A stretch of 64,000 nucleotides of DNA from Chondrilla cf. caribensis (GCA_964020155.1 OZ026566.1:4027651-4091650), one strand, 5' to 3'; positions 36,865 through 63,839 are shown, counted from the stretch's first letter. Program-made: numbers and translations. The notes: generated from the letters alone by a model not told the origin.

Positions 36865-37139
36865 GGTGACCGAGATATGTTTGTCAACAGTCACCGCAGC
36901 CTCCCTAGTGTCCAGATGATACATGATATGTGATCACATAATATTAATACATCTATATCACCACAGGAGTGCTGTGGATGCTGTGGTGACCCTTTGAGGT
37001 TAACAATACTAAATATTACAAGTGATAATATAGAATTTTTAGAAAGATTGAAGTCCGAAATATTTTTGAATAATCGAAGTAAATTGTAACATTCAAATAC
37101 TTAAGGTACATACACAGACAATAATCCAACTTGATGATA

Positions 37140-43865
<6,726 letters not shown>

Positions 43866-43990
43866 TTTGCTGATATTTCCACGTTGTTATCACGTGATGC
43901 ACTATATTACACTACATTCATTAATCCACACTACGCAGAAAATTAAAAAGAGAAAAGAAAAAAAAAGAAGAAAAAATTGCATTCAAGCGG

Positions 43991-46198
43991 TTATTTAGCT
44001 TTTCCTCCAGGAGCCTGGTTCTGTGTAGCCTTTTTCTTGAAGTGTTCTTCCTCAGAGGCAAGTCTAGCACTTTCCACAAGTATCACATCAAGCCTTTTAT
44101 AGGCCTTGAAAACAGAACACACGATATCATAACAATATGGTTGTCACAAGAGTACATACTGGCAATGGGTTGGATACAAACCTCTTCCATGGTTAGTCTG
44201 TCTTTTCTGTCTTCCTTAAGGCACTCGGTGGCTACTTCAGCGAAAAGAACCACTGATTTCGATGGCCAAGCGCCTGCTTCAGGATCCACCCTTCCAAGGA
44301 ACTTTTTCGGCTCAATAATTTCACTTCCCAAGTATGTGGTCTGAAGGATGATAGAAGGTCAAAATACATCAATACAGCAGAAACTGCAAGGTAAGGTTCC
44401 ATGACTGTTGGTCTACACTGTGACCTGAATGGTATTGACGTACATAACATTGTGAGGGAACTGCATCTAGGGAGAGCTGAACAACAATGCTACTCACCAA
44501 ATAGTAGTAGTAGTACTCACCAAATCCTTGATCGTGCGTCTTGAATCATAAGAAGCCAGTCCACTGAGCAATTCCAGTAAAATCTGTGAGATAAAATAAA
44601 GGCCCTCTTCAAAACTGATCATGTGCGACATACCATCACATTTCGTCATGTAGAAAATTGACTTACAACTCCAAATGCGTACACATCCATTTTTGGGGTG
44701 ATTATCCCCTCAAGATACTCCTTTGGTATGTATCCAGATGTCCCAATGATGTTGACTGTAGTTGCCGCCTCTTTTCCTTCGTACAGTCGATTGCCCCCAT
44801 GGTTCTGTTTGCTCCGTCCCACATCCAGTACACGTGCTAGACCGAAATCTCCCACTTTTGCCCGATATGAGTGATCTAGCAGCACATTAGCACTTTGGGG
44901 AAGAAATTCCAATATCCAAAGTTAAAATTTGTTCAATTGTCTTCAAGTGAGTGGAAACTGCACCTTTTTACATCTCTATGCACCAACGGCTGATTGGGGT
45001 CTGCAGTGTGTAGGTACAACAACCCCCGTGCAGTGTCCAGAGCTATTGACTGCCTCAATTGCCAGGAAAGACGAAGACTTACTCCTTTTTCATACTACAC
45101 AAAGACATAGAAGAACGCATTCAAAAATTTAACTTCTACTCTTTACATAGTCCAAATTCAACAGAGCATATGATTACATAGAAAGACGTGCTTTATTTCA
45201 TTTTTCTCTTATGCATAGTGTTGTATACTAAGATGGATATTATGCAACGTTCATTTAACCTCGCACAAGAAATTGTTTTTTGAGGATCATTCAGGAATTC
45301 TCCAATAACGTCATGTCAATCTGGTCAGATACATGGATCTCACCCTCTCAGCGACATACATGCACAAAACCTCCCTGGAACAATGTGCTCATACAATGAA
45401 TTTTCAATAATCCACCACAATTCGTTTTAAAAAATATGGTGGGTTAATGAGTTTGATGGATTAACTGGCTATTCATTAGTACTTGTACATGATGTTGGCA
45501 CTGGAAACTTGTGGCAGATAAAGTGGAGGTGGATTAATGAGAATTCACTGTACTTTATATTCTATGGCATCCTCCAGAGTTCCATTTGGAAGGTATTCAT
45601 ATACAAGATAAGGGACTTCCCCATCAACAGAACATCCCAATAGAGTGACCAAGTTGGGATGACGGAATCTAAAGTGTTGAAGAGAGAGAGTGAGCTATCG
45701 GAAAGACACAGCGAACAACAAAAATTTTACAATTACATGGGTTACAATAAAGATGAGATATAAATCAGCATAGTTTATCAGTTTCGTACTTTGATAATAC
45801 TTCGACTTCTGTGAGGAACTGCACGTCCACCATATCCCCCATGCCTCCCTGAAAGAAGTGTGTTTAGGAGGAGGGAGAAGCAGAGTGAGACATTGCCTGA
45901 ACACTCACAAATTACTTGACATTCCAACAACACCCCCATTTACCCTTGCTCTCTTACTGATTCCTTTGATCGCTACTTGAGTACACCTCAACTCCCCCTT
46001 GTAAACAGGACCGAAACCACCTTCGCCGAGTTTGTTACCGCCTTTGGATAAAGGATTCTGGTTGAAATTATCCGTTGCTTCCTTTAAATCGTCATATGCA
46101 AAGTGAACGCAGCCTTTCAAGTCAATGTTCTTCAATTTCCCGGAGATGGACTTTGATTTTGATTGACTACTGTGACTACTCGGATACCACCCAGCCAT
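43991..46198 (-). CDS. Pelle/IRAK-like serine/threonine kinase without death domain
   Basis: A 373-residue protein from eight exons (reverse order): 45944-46198, 45790-45848, 45554-45668, 44964-45094, 44667-44892, 44521-44583, 44182-44340 and 43991-44104. Almost the whole chain is a kinase domain: glycine loop GEGGFG (58-63), Lys78 in QVAIK, catalytic HRDVKSANVLL with Asp184, DFG at 202-204, and APE-region variant [10 protein letters not shown]. The [14 protein letters not shown] lead-in is typical of the IRAK/Pelle/plant receptor-kinase group. The N-terminus is only about 30 residues and has neither death domain nor membrane segment. The C-tail ([17 protein letters not shown]) is basic. All catalytic residues are present, so it should be active; substrate and pathway are unknown. 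A MITE supplies the splice donor of exon 45554-45668. Confidence 0.9.
45392..45552. mobile_element. MITE-A copy abutting a kinase splice donor
   Basis: Ends are TACAATGAATTTTCAATAAT at the left and, on the minus strand, TACAGTGAATTCTCATTAAT at the right. The minus-strand end begins at the second base of the intron that follows exon 45554-45668, so the donor reads G plus the terminal TA of the element. Confidence 0.7.
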
Positions 46199-46844
46199 TT
46201 TAACGCTTCTTGTTCAGATCATTACTTGCATATAACCGTACGTGGCGGTGTACGTAGAGATCTCCCACGGTTCTTTCCCTTGACGTCATGCACGCTTGGA
46301 AAAACATAAAATGGCTAATTTGTAAAGCACTGCCGAAAATGGAAAGAACTATATGATACTCGCAGCTTTGTCCACTCGAGTCATAATCGCTAGTATAGTT
46401 TTTATTACAGTTTATTATGATGAATATTTTACTTTGAACTGCAGGAATAGTTTTGTAGACCAGGTACAATTGAATGGAAGTCGGCATGTAACATGATTGC
46501 TTATATAATGAGCATTGCCTGCCATTCACGTTGATGGAATAAACTGCTGCTAGGCAGGCTAATTCTTGGCAGAAAAAAATCCTGCAACATATTGACAAGG
46601 AATGAAACTTTGACACTAGTCAAAAATTTTCGTGACAGAACCATATTATGCATAAAGTCTCATCCAGCATGAAATAGATTCCATTAATTTCTGGAAATGC
46701 AAAATCGGATAAGGCCGAATTCCTTTTGATTTTATTCATCGTTATGACGATGAGTAATTCATCGGTCAACGCCCACTAGAGCTTCTTGTCGTTAATTACA
46801 GGGTTACTCTCTAGTTATGTACGGGCGAAAACGAAGGCGAACTA
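46199..46844. promoter_or_regulatory. Divergent upstream region kinase / ARID4
   Basis: 646 bp lie between divergent start codons. It is AT-rich with a GC-richer part near 46200-46280. No core-promoter motif is clear and no RNA gene is seen. A promoter role is inferred from gene orientation. Confidence 0.45.
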
Positions 46845-47356
46845 ATGGTGAGGTTTACAACACTCGACAACTTGGATAATAATCTAACTCTGTTTTGATG
46901 TCTTATAGGCTAGTGACGATCCTCCCTATCTTGAATTGGGAACTGAAGTGAGTGCGAAGTATAGAGGAGCTTTTTGCGAGGCCAAGGTCAAAATCGTACA
47001 ACGTTGTGTGAAAGTCAAGGTTAGTTCACCGTCTCCATCTTACTTTAACCGGCAGCAGTCATGAATTTCGCCTACTTGCTTCACAGGTTAACGTTGGGAA
47101 AGGAAGTCCTATTGTTGTAGACCACGATGCAATCAAAGAAGGCGCTCTAAAGGTTTGTTTATACAGAAGTGTGTTCTTTTCGATCCGTGCATGTACTGGC
47201 GTCTGTGTCCTAATACGCTTCATTCTGTGTCCTCCACTGTTCTCGGCTCGGTATTTTCCTCAGATTGGAAGTAAAGTAGTCATTAAGGCAAAGGACGGAA
47301 CTCTGTCCTCTGGAATCATAACAAAGCTTAATGATGCTAGTGTGTACACTGTTGGT

Positions 47357-47408
<52 letters not shown>

Positions 47409-47426
47409 ACACGTGTGTGTGTGTGT

Positions 47427-47502
<76 letters not shown>

Positions 47503-47503
47503 A

Positions 47504-47550
<47 letters not shown>

Positions 47551-50500
47551 ATGTGCATGTAAAAGCACCAATTAAGTACCATGATTTAGTACATTCACAC
47601 ACATTTATTTCCTGTTTCTTCTTTTTTGTGTATTGTTGATTAATTGATATTGCTATGGTAACAAACAATATATACTTACATACCTATGCTATTATTACCC
47701 TCACTTCACACAGTTTTCGATGATGGAGATGAGCGAACACTGAAGAGGTCAAGCCTGGTCCTCAAAGGTGGTAGGCATTACCACGAGAGTGAGGTTTGTG
47801 TTTGCATGTATGTACGGTACAAGGACATATGTGTGAATAAAGTTTGTGTTTTGATGTACAGTACATGGACATGTGTGAATAAAGTTTGTGTTTGCATGTA
47901 CAGTACATGGACATGTGTGAATAAAGTTTGTGTTTGCATGTACAGTACATGGACATGTGTGAGGGTGAGGTTTGTGTTTGCATGTACAGCACATGGACGT
48001 GTGAGAGTGAGGTTTGTGTTTGCATGTACAGTACACATACGTACATACGTGAGAGTGCGGTTTGTGTTTGCACGTACATTGATGTACGTACGAGTGTATT
48101 GTTAATGAGTGAGGCTTGTGTTCATGTGCATTTTATTCCCTCCTGTAGACCCTGGACACACTGCCATTGACTAACCCTGAGAACTTTGGCTCACCTGTTG
48201 GGGTGAGTTGAAACTATTCATCTCGTTAAACCTGCCCACATATCATGCATAGTGCTGGGTCGATGGATCAATCGGTTACTATGCATTGGTAATCGATTTG
48301 AAAATCACAGCCGATTCCCAACACTGATTATGCATACGTATGTATGTACGTATGTACGTATATACCTCTATAGTATGCACATGTGTATATATGTATGTAT
48401 GTACCTCTATAGTATGCACATATGTATGTATGCATATCCTATTCACCTCTTGAAGCTGTCCATCTTAGTACATGTGCATGCATATGTACGTACCTTCATG
48501 TTGGGAGAGTACGTTTATATCTGAATTGTGTATTGGTCTTGAACACACTACAGAGACAAGCTCGTAGAAGGGGGAGGCCAACTCCTCCTGGGGACAGTGG
48601 AGCCAGTTCGAGCAGCATTTCTCCCAAGCGTCGTAGGAGCAGACACAGATTCACAATTGGACAAGTTGTCTTTCTTGAGAATGACCGGAGGAAGGCCTCT
48701 TGGCTTCCAGCTGTGGTGAGGGTCATTGTGCGTACCAGTAAAAGCTATGTACACACTTTATGTAGTAAATCCTCACCAGTTATTGTACTCCACTTTATGT
48801 GATCATGTATGCATGTACATACTTATTGTGTTGTTGTTGTTTGCATAATGTTATTGTTGTTTACTGTGTTATTTCCAGGTTGTTCCATCTACGCTCGTCA
48901 CAGGCGAAGCTGAGTCTCATGATGACTCACTCTATGTAAGGTCCTTCAAAGATGGCAGATTGTGAGTTGATCTACACATCATGATTTACTTACTTATCAA
49001 CAAAGTGTACTCAACTTGGAATCTGTACTACATATACGTACGTACATACATACACACGTATGTACATGTGTGTTTGCTGACAGTATACATAAGTGCATAT
49101 TAAATGTGCATACATATGTACGTAGGTATGCCTTATGAGCTGTATGTCTGTATTCCACTTGTTTTCACGCATGTGCATGCAAACATGTGTGTTACTCACG
49201 TCTGTATGCCTGTGTGCAGTTATAGCGTTGAAGTAAAGGAATTGCACGAGTTTTCGGAAAGTGAAGAGCCCCTGCGAAACATCCTTTCTGGAGATTTACA
49301 AATACCTCAGTCTCACCGATTAGGTAGGGTACAGTATGTACGTACATGTTCACGTGTGTCAGTGAATCACTTGTATAGAACCACTGTACATGTGTATGTA
49401 TGTACGTACCTGTGTAGGTATTGACAAAGCGTTGAACTACATCCGAACCAACAAGCTGCCGTGGGACATGGACCTCTCCTCTCAAGAGCACACAGTCCAG
49501 AACATCATGTCTTTCCCACGACTGCAACTGGAGGTTTGTTCATTATAGATCAGTCTTCAGTGCCACGTACCATACTCGACTAAAGTTCATGCGTTTGTGA
49601 ATGCATTTATAGTCATCTCTTGTAGATGAGGTGACTGTAAGTGAAGGAATATGGGGATATTAACAGAGATTGTTTAGTTGAATACCCTCAAAGGGATATC
49701 GACCAGCACTAGTACCTGCTAATACATATGTTCACGTGTGATATCGGTGTGATTTCACTTGGCTACTGTCTGCTGCAGTCTTCCCCAGAGAGCGTCAGTG
49801 AGTCCCGTGAAGACGAGAAGGAGGATGACGACGCTGATGATAACGAGAGTGGCTCTGGGGAGGAAGATAGCGAATCGGAAGACGATAGCGAAGCAGAGTC
49901 TGTGGATGAAAACATGAACGAAAAATCCAAATTTATGGAGGCATTGATAAAATTTCATCGATCGAGAGGCACTCCCATCATACGCCATCCCGTCATGGGC
50001 CAGAGAAATGTGGATTTGTTCAAATTGTATCATTTTGTCAAGGAATTCGGAGGAATGGAAAAGGTGAATTCGAGTAGTACTCAACTCACACAAGCACCTC
50101 TACTTGACTCTCACAAGCACCTATACTCAACTCACACAAGCACCTATACTCGACTCACACAAGCACCTCTATTCGACTCACTCGAGTGTCTATAATACTC
50201 ATACAGGCATGCCTACATGTACGTATGTATTGTGTACTCTCATTCAAACACGTGTTTTCTGTATTCTGCCTCCTACGTACGTATGTAGGTGACTAAAAAT
50301 TTAAAATGGCGCCAAATCTACCTAAGACTGGGATTACCAGCGAATCAAACCAATTGCTCATCAGCTATCAAGCAGGCATACAAAAGGTACCTGCATCCGT
50401 ATATCATACATATGCACGCATCCAATGAATGTATCACTACCAGTAGTCTGTGTGTGCATTGTACGAATGTACTTACACCTTTGTATGGTATGTACGTACA

Positions 50501-53500
50501 TATGTCTATATTCTTTTGTATACGTAGGTACCTTCTTCCGTTTCAAGACGAACATGAGAAAACAGACAAGAAGGCAGATACGAACCAACAACCCCCTCCC
50601 ATCTCCTCTCCTGTTGAGAACCTTCTATCTCCCAATGGTAGATTAACATCTCCTGTACCTGGGCCTTCAGTACCTCCGGCGAATCACACTTCACCTCTTC
50701 AAGAAACGCTTCCTCAAGCATCCATTCCTCAAACATCTTCTCCTCAGAAAAACACTCCGCAAAAATCCACTCCTAAAAAAGTGACTCCACAAGCACCCAC
50801 TCTGCAAACAGCCACACCACAAGCCTCCCCACAGCAAACACCCACCCAGCAAACACCTACTCAACAAACACTTCCTCCTCAAGCAAGCACTCCTGTTAAG
50901 GAAGACATCCCACAAGCAGAACAAGTCGTGGATCACAGTGAACTACCAGTGCAGGGACCCAGTCACCCTTCACCGGAGGAGGGGAAGGACGTTGTTGAGA
51001 CCATGGAGGAAGTTACTCCACCCGGTAGCAAGAAGGAGGAAGACTTGAAGAGTTGTACCCCTGTGAAGGAAGAGGAGAACAAGACAAAGCAAGTTGAGGA
51101 ACGTCAAGAAGTGAACAAAGGAGCGTACTCAGTCGATGATAAGATCCAAGTGGCCTATGGCAAAGGGAAGAAACCAAGTACATATGAAGCCAAGGTATGT
51201 ACATATAATACCTGTGTGTAGGGGGTATGTGTGGATGTGTATATACATAGTACGTACGTACATACAGATTTTTATGTGGATAAGGTATATGTGTATGTGT
51301 ACTGTATGTGTGTATACGTGTACATACGCACACACGTGCATGAGGGTATTCTATAGTCTCTTCAGCAATGACTCCTCAATGTCAACTTGTCGATCATCTT
51401 GTGTTGTTAGATCATTGATGTCAGCTATGACAAGGACCCAGATGAGACCATGTATCTAGTACATTACAATGGATGGAACAAGAGGTACGTACGTTACGCA
51501 TGTTATGAGTATGTTGTATGCATATTGTGTACATGTCATAAGCATGTTTATGAGTGACTAGAAGATGTTGCGTTCATGCGTATACGTATGCATGTTGTCT
51601 CTATGTTGATGTATTTGATGTATTTGATGTCTTTTTAATGGAATAGTGTTCAGGTGTGCATGTGAGTCCATATGTACGTACTATACTCAACATACTTATG
51701 TACGTATGTGCTAATGTCCGTACGTTGTTAGATATAACGAATGGATTCACGAGTCGAGAGTCATTGGAAAAGTCAGTGGAAACACTTTCTCTGTCAGGCA
51801 GTATTATAAGGTACTTATGTATGTCTGAAGTACTCACACACACAAACTCAGACACAACACATGCACAGCACACACACACACACACACACACACGTATAAC
51901 GTATATACCCGTACATGTATCATGTTATGTAGAAGAAACCTCCCAAGAGAATGTCCAGTGAATCTGCTGATGGGGTGGACAGGAAGGAAGATTCAGCTGC
52001 AGAGACCATTCAGCCGCCCAAGAAGAAGAGAGGTCGTCCTCAGAAGGTACCAGGAGGAGTAGCCAAGAGAAGAACATCATCGAAACCCGCAGTCCAGAAC
52101 ACACAACCAAGTAGGAATGATTCTGTGGATGACAGCTCTAGTGGTAACCACCAGACTCTTACTCTTCCACCATCTAATTCTTCTCCGGAGTCCCCGTCGG
52201 CTTCCACTCGGGAGGAGAAGGTTCACAGCAGTCCTGAAGAGGTTTCCCCAGCAGTGCGGCTGGACTATGAGAACAAGGAGGACTCCATTGAGGTGTCTGA
52301 ACCTGTGAGTGTGGCCGACACATCAGAGGATGATGGAGAAAAAGCCGTTAAGAAGGAGACACCAAGTTTGCAGTTGGGGGAGGATGGTTCCAGGGGTCGG
52401 CTGTCCCCTGAAGACAGCAGATTGAGAGCCAGCTCCGATGCCCCTTCCAGCTCGGGTCTTGAAGAAATGAATAAAGAAGAACCCGTGCCCAAGCTGGAGA
52501 ATGAAGACAAAAGTGAACCACTACCCCAGGTGGAGCACATGGATGACACCCCTGTCAGGGGAAAGAGTAGAGAGGACCTGCACAACAATGCCTCTCTTCA
52601 CAAGTCAACTCCATCTTGTGATAACGAAGACTCTGCAGTAGAGGGTCCACTGGACAGTGAAGTAGCGGTGCCAATGGAGGAGGAGTCTCGACCTGAACAA
52701 GATGAGAAGAAACCGTTTTTGGACAACACGGATGTTGGTGTTACAATGTCTGGTTCCAGGACATTAGGTGTTGAGACGTCAGATGATGGGACACCAGGTG
52801 CCGAGGTCAACCAAAGGTCTGTTGGGATAGTAAATGAAACTCAAGATGTGGATCCACGCGAGCAACAGTCAACTCAAGTTTTGGATCCACTTGAGCAACA
52901 GTCAACACCTAAAACCTGTGCTGTTGAGAATGAAGATGATCTCCCTACTCTCGAGCAGCTCACCAAAACAAGGAAGAGTGACAATGAAGACGACAATGAG
53001 AGGAGTGAGGAGATGTTGACAGAAGACGTTCATTCATCTGACCAGGAGCAGCAACAAGGACAAGAGGAGTTTGACACACCAGCAAAGGAAGAGGAGAGTG
53101 TTCTTAGCAGCCACAGTTCGACTAGTCACTCTAAGAAGATTCATTCGGGCAGTGTCGAAGGAAGGAAGAAGTTGAAGCGTTCCCCTCGTCAGGATGAGGA
53201 GTCTCCGAGAAAACGAATCGCAACTTTACCAAACGATGCTACCAATCCCTGGATCTTGGATTTCAGTGGGTCCTGCATACGTACATGTGCTTCTAGTGCT
53301 CAGTATGTACGTATTTGTACGTACGTACAAGCATGCATAAGTATATACGTACAAGTACCCTTGTACTTCCATGCAGTATACATACGTAAGTGGATGTACA
53401 TATGTGCGTATACGTATATGATGTACCCATCTACATATCTGTCTGTCAATGTGCATATGTACGTGTGTATCTGTTCGTTCAGGTGCGATGCCAAACATGG

Positions 53501-53896
53501 TGCCATCGGAGAAAATTCATGTCATCCTCATAAAAATGAAGGAAATGAGACAGTGTTACAGCGAACTGCGAGCGAAGGTTGGACACATTGAGCGGAAGAA
53601 GCGAAGAGCTAAGAGAAGGGAGAAGGAACTTCAAGGTGTGTGCTAGGTGTGGATTTGGTGTAGACGTGTACTGTGTGCATACTGTATGTCCTGTTTGTAT
53701 TGCACACGAATGTACATATTTACATGTTTACTGTGTGTGTTCACCAATCAGGTGAACCGTTGCCACTATTTCATATTTGTTTGTTCTCAACAATGTGCTA
53801 CCTGGATCCACCCCTCCTGTAGCTCAGTCACAAGTCAGACAACAGCTGCTCAGCTCCCAGCTCTCCCCATCTCCCGCTCTTTTGGAGAGTCAGTGA
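46845..53896 (+). CDS. ARID4: ARID4 (RBBP1-like) chromatin protein
   Basis: A 1210-residue protein from 18 coding exons; the first contributes only the ATG (46845-46847), followed by 46909-47019, 47087-47152, 47264-47354, 47714-47793, 48149-48202, 48554-48715, 48879-48961, 49220-49323, 49418-49533, 49779-50063, 50289-50386, 50528-51194, 51411-51484, 51732-51810, 51933-53265, 53483-53635 and 53823-53896. Domain order matches ARID4A/B of Sin3-HDAC corepressor complexes: tandem Tudor/RBB1NT region ([33 protein letters not shown]), an acidic stretch, ARID DNA-binding domain (about 340-428), a Pro/Gln/Thr-rich linker, chromo-barrel (about 617-677; [20 protein letters not shown]), an AT-hook (KKKRGRPQK), a long acidic low-complexity region, and a basic coiled coil near 1145-1186. 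Vertebrate paralogues are of similar length. The final exon is the least certain. ATTAAA at 53936 is a possible poly(A) signal. Confidence 0.93.
47358..47551. repeat. (GT)n microsatellite at an ARID4 splice donor
   Basis: About 190 bp of GT with GCAC interruptions, starting inside the donor after exon 47264-47354 (GTAAGTGTGTG). Confidence 0.95.
47795..48110. repeat. About 42-bp minisatellite in ARID4 intron
   Basis: About seven copies built on GTTTGTGTTTGCATGTACAG followed by TACATGGACATGTGTGAATA. The first copy overlaps the donor after 47793 (GAG/GTTTGTGTTTG), so each repeat carries a donor-like sequence. Confidence 0.85.
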
Positions 53897-54443
53897 CCAC
53901 TTCAAAGTTGCAGTCTTGAACCCAAAGGACACATTATTAAAGCATTTTAACATTCTCTTATTTTTTGTTTGTATCTATTATATCCCATGCATACTGACAC
54001 ACACCATGAGCACACTGTACTTGGACAAGCGGGCGTGCTCAATTGCCCATTGTAGCAAGACCTGTGATGATTGCATGTGTATTGCGGTGCCAATGTCAGT
54101 GTTGAGTGTCAAGCATTCCCCCTTGGTGGAGGGGGGGGGGGGGGGGGCAGTGGTTTAGAGTGCCTCCTTAGGGGGGGGGGGGGTGCAGTGGTTTCAAGCC
54201 AGGAATGTACGTATTACATTTTACTGATGATTGTATGCACAGATCGACCATATCAACAGAGCCACTTCGCACAAGGGGCTATTTCTGTGCATAAAGACTA
54301 CTTTATGCACATAGGTACCACATGCATATATTGCTCATGTATTGCTCATGCTCGGGAGTCGAAATAATACACGTTCGAATGTTTGCATATATAGTAGAAT
54401 TGACAATTAACAAATGGACAACAGAATACCAAATAGTCTCTAG
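53897..54443. other. Convergent intergenic region ARID4 / SCFD1 with poly-G tracts
   Basis: It contains two G runs of roughly 16 and 13 bases at 54130-54147 and 54170-54183. Nothing codes here. The two genes converge with 547 bp between stop codons. Confidence 0.7.
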
Positions 54444-61692
<7,249 letters not shown>

Positions 61693-62382
61693 TTTTGTGG
61701 TAAAACGCACCCGGGTAGAGAATTACTACACGATACATAGACGATAGGTCTCCTTATAATGTTCGACTAGAGACGGAGGTACGCTGAGTGACATACTAGT
61801 ACTGTAACGATACAGCCAGTGAGTAAACGAATGTACCACGTTTAACCTTTCTGTGTGTGCTTATGTGATGTTAGTATCCAAGAAGAGAGACAGTCATTGT
61901 TTCGACCCATTGAACGTTCGAATTCGCGACAACAATATAGGCCTAAATACATCGTATAACATTGTATGTATAGAAGGTCGTCTATACGCGTATCGGGTTC
62001 AGGAGTCATCATTTTACATGATGGAATGGTCGTTTATGTGTCCCCGTTCACTGGAACACGCTATGCCCTTGTATAGACGGGTAACTCGAAGTGGTCGTTA
62101 TTGTTATTAATAGACGTGTTGTGTTGAATTATTGCCAAGTGCCTTCAGATATTGAACCACCTGTCCATGAAGATAAAACCAACATGACCTTGTATCACTA
62201 GCCCAGTGTTAGGAGTACTCAGAGGTGTAATTCCGAATTAGGCTACCTCACATTACTCTATAGTACTTGATGTATGCTACAAGAGTAGCTTGAGTTGGGT
62301 GGTTGAAGTGTTTGAGTTTATTTCTGCTTTTTGTTTCCATTTTGCACCCAACATAGATAGTGGCACATGTACATATCCAGTC
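61693..62382. promoter_or_regulatory. Divergent upstream region SCFD1 / RALGAPB
   Basis: 690 bp between divergent start codons. The SCFD1 side holds many CpG dinucleotides (61700-62100); the RALGAPB side is AT-rich. An 85-codon plus-strand frame at 61853-62110 has no recognisable similarity. A shared promoter is inferred from layout. Confidence 0.45.
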
Positions 62383-63793
62383 ATGTCCATGTACTCAGAA
62401 TGGCTGTCAGCGAAGGATATTCCCTCGGGTATCAACCTGGAACATGTCCTGCAGACCTACCCCAACTCTGTAGGACAGACTGTCGTGAACTGTGTCGTCA
62501 AGTCCATTGTGGACACTCCTCTGTCCCTCACAACCCACGAGGAGCTCTCATGGACCATGCAGGTCCTGGGCCACGGGCTGACCCTCCCGCTCCACGACTA
62601 CATCATAATACAGCACTGTGTGGATATTTACAGTGATTGGCTCCATGCCGCCGTATCGAGAAGAATTGACAAGAAACCGGTTCCTGCGCCACTGATGGAA
62701 ACCCCCGAACACTACATCGGTGTCATCTTTATGCAGTACTTTTCTTCGCTGTTTGAAGAGAAGGGGGCAGTTGGGAATCTGCTCTACCACCAGACCAACC
62801 TCTGCCAGTCGGTGCTGGAGATCACACACGTTACGCTGAAAGAGGTGAAGCTGACAACGCAGACGTGGACTACCATCATGAAATCCCTCCTGAGAGTGGC
62901 TGATAGCTTACTGAGCCCTCCAACGGAGCCGAAATCTCTCGGAGATCAGTTGAGCAACAAGCTTGTTCATGTTACCTTCAACCTCTGGATTCGCATGGCC
63001 TCTACTGCATTCCCACCCCCTTCACTATGGAAAGCTCTTTGCGAGAGCTGTGTGTTATGGAGACATCATCCGGAGGTCGTCAAGGAATGGTCCTACATCA
63101 TGATTTCCCTCACAAAGATGGTGATCCGTCTTCTCTACGGTCCCGACAACTGTACATCCATCAGAGATCCCAAGTCAGCATATGCCGAGTCAGTAAAACG
63201 TCTCAGCAGTGATGCGTTGGTACAGTGTTGGTTCAGGATGCTACACACAATTGGCAACCCGGTTGAGCTCTCGTATCCTCTAGTCCTGGAGCGATCCACT
63301 GCCTTCCAACATCACCGATCACAGAACCCTTCTAAAGGACCTTCTTCCCACCCTTGCCTGGAGAATCTCAAAGACATCTTCCACGAAGCAATGCTGTGCG
63401 TGTCTAACCTGGTGGACATGTTCCTCAGTGTCAATCCGGTCTACCAGGAGAAGCCAAAGCCCCCAGTCAGAGAGTCGTCCTCACAACAGAATTCACCCAT
63501 GATTGGTTTGAAGTTCCTCGCTACACCCAGCCAGGATCTGGGGAAGTCCCTACCCGTCCATATGCTCACGTCTGCCGGTCGTACCAAGTCCCCACTGCAC
63601 AAGACTCCAAGCAATCCTGGCACAGTCAACCCCACTGTTCCCACAGCCAGCTTGTCTTCCTCATTTGGGGACATTCCAAAAATGACGGGCTCCGCTCATC
63701 GTCTCCCTAACCTCTCCGCAAGTGATCCAGACAGGACGGATGGACTGAATGTGGATTTGCCGCCCAAACCAAACCTCCCAACAAGACCTAAAG
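62383..63793 (+). CDS. RALGAPB: RALGAPB, Ral GTPase-activating protein subunit beta (first exon; continues past window)
   Basis: A single long exon of 470 codons, open to a donor at 63794 (AAAG/GTGAGG). RALGAPB is the non-catalytic partner that stabilises the RalGAP alpha subunits, which hydrolyse GTP on RalA/RalB; it acts in the cytosol. The N-terminus matches the family: MYSEWLSAKD, LHSYP-like LQTYPNSVGQTVVNCVV, LSWTMQVLGHGLTLPLHDY, DIYSDWL, WRHHPEVVKEWS, LLYGP, WFRMLHTIGNPVELSYP and LVDMFLSVNPVYQEKPKPP. After about residue 350 it becomes Ser/Pro-rich, ending DLPPKPNLPTRPKG, as in other animals. ATGs at 62383 and 62389 are in frame; the second gives the family's usual MYSEW start. The GAP-like domain lies beyond the window. 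Confidence 0.92.
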
Positions 63794-63839
63794 GTGAGGG
63801 GAGATGTGTTATCTGCTACACATGTCCAAGCTATTCAAT

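Noticed and set aside
61853..62110. 85-codon plus-strand ORF upstream of RALGAPB
   Set aside because: No recognisable similarity, no splice link in frame to the RALGAPB start; more likely promoter or 5' UTR sequence.
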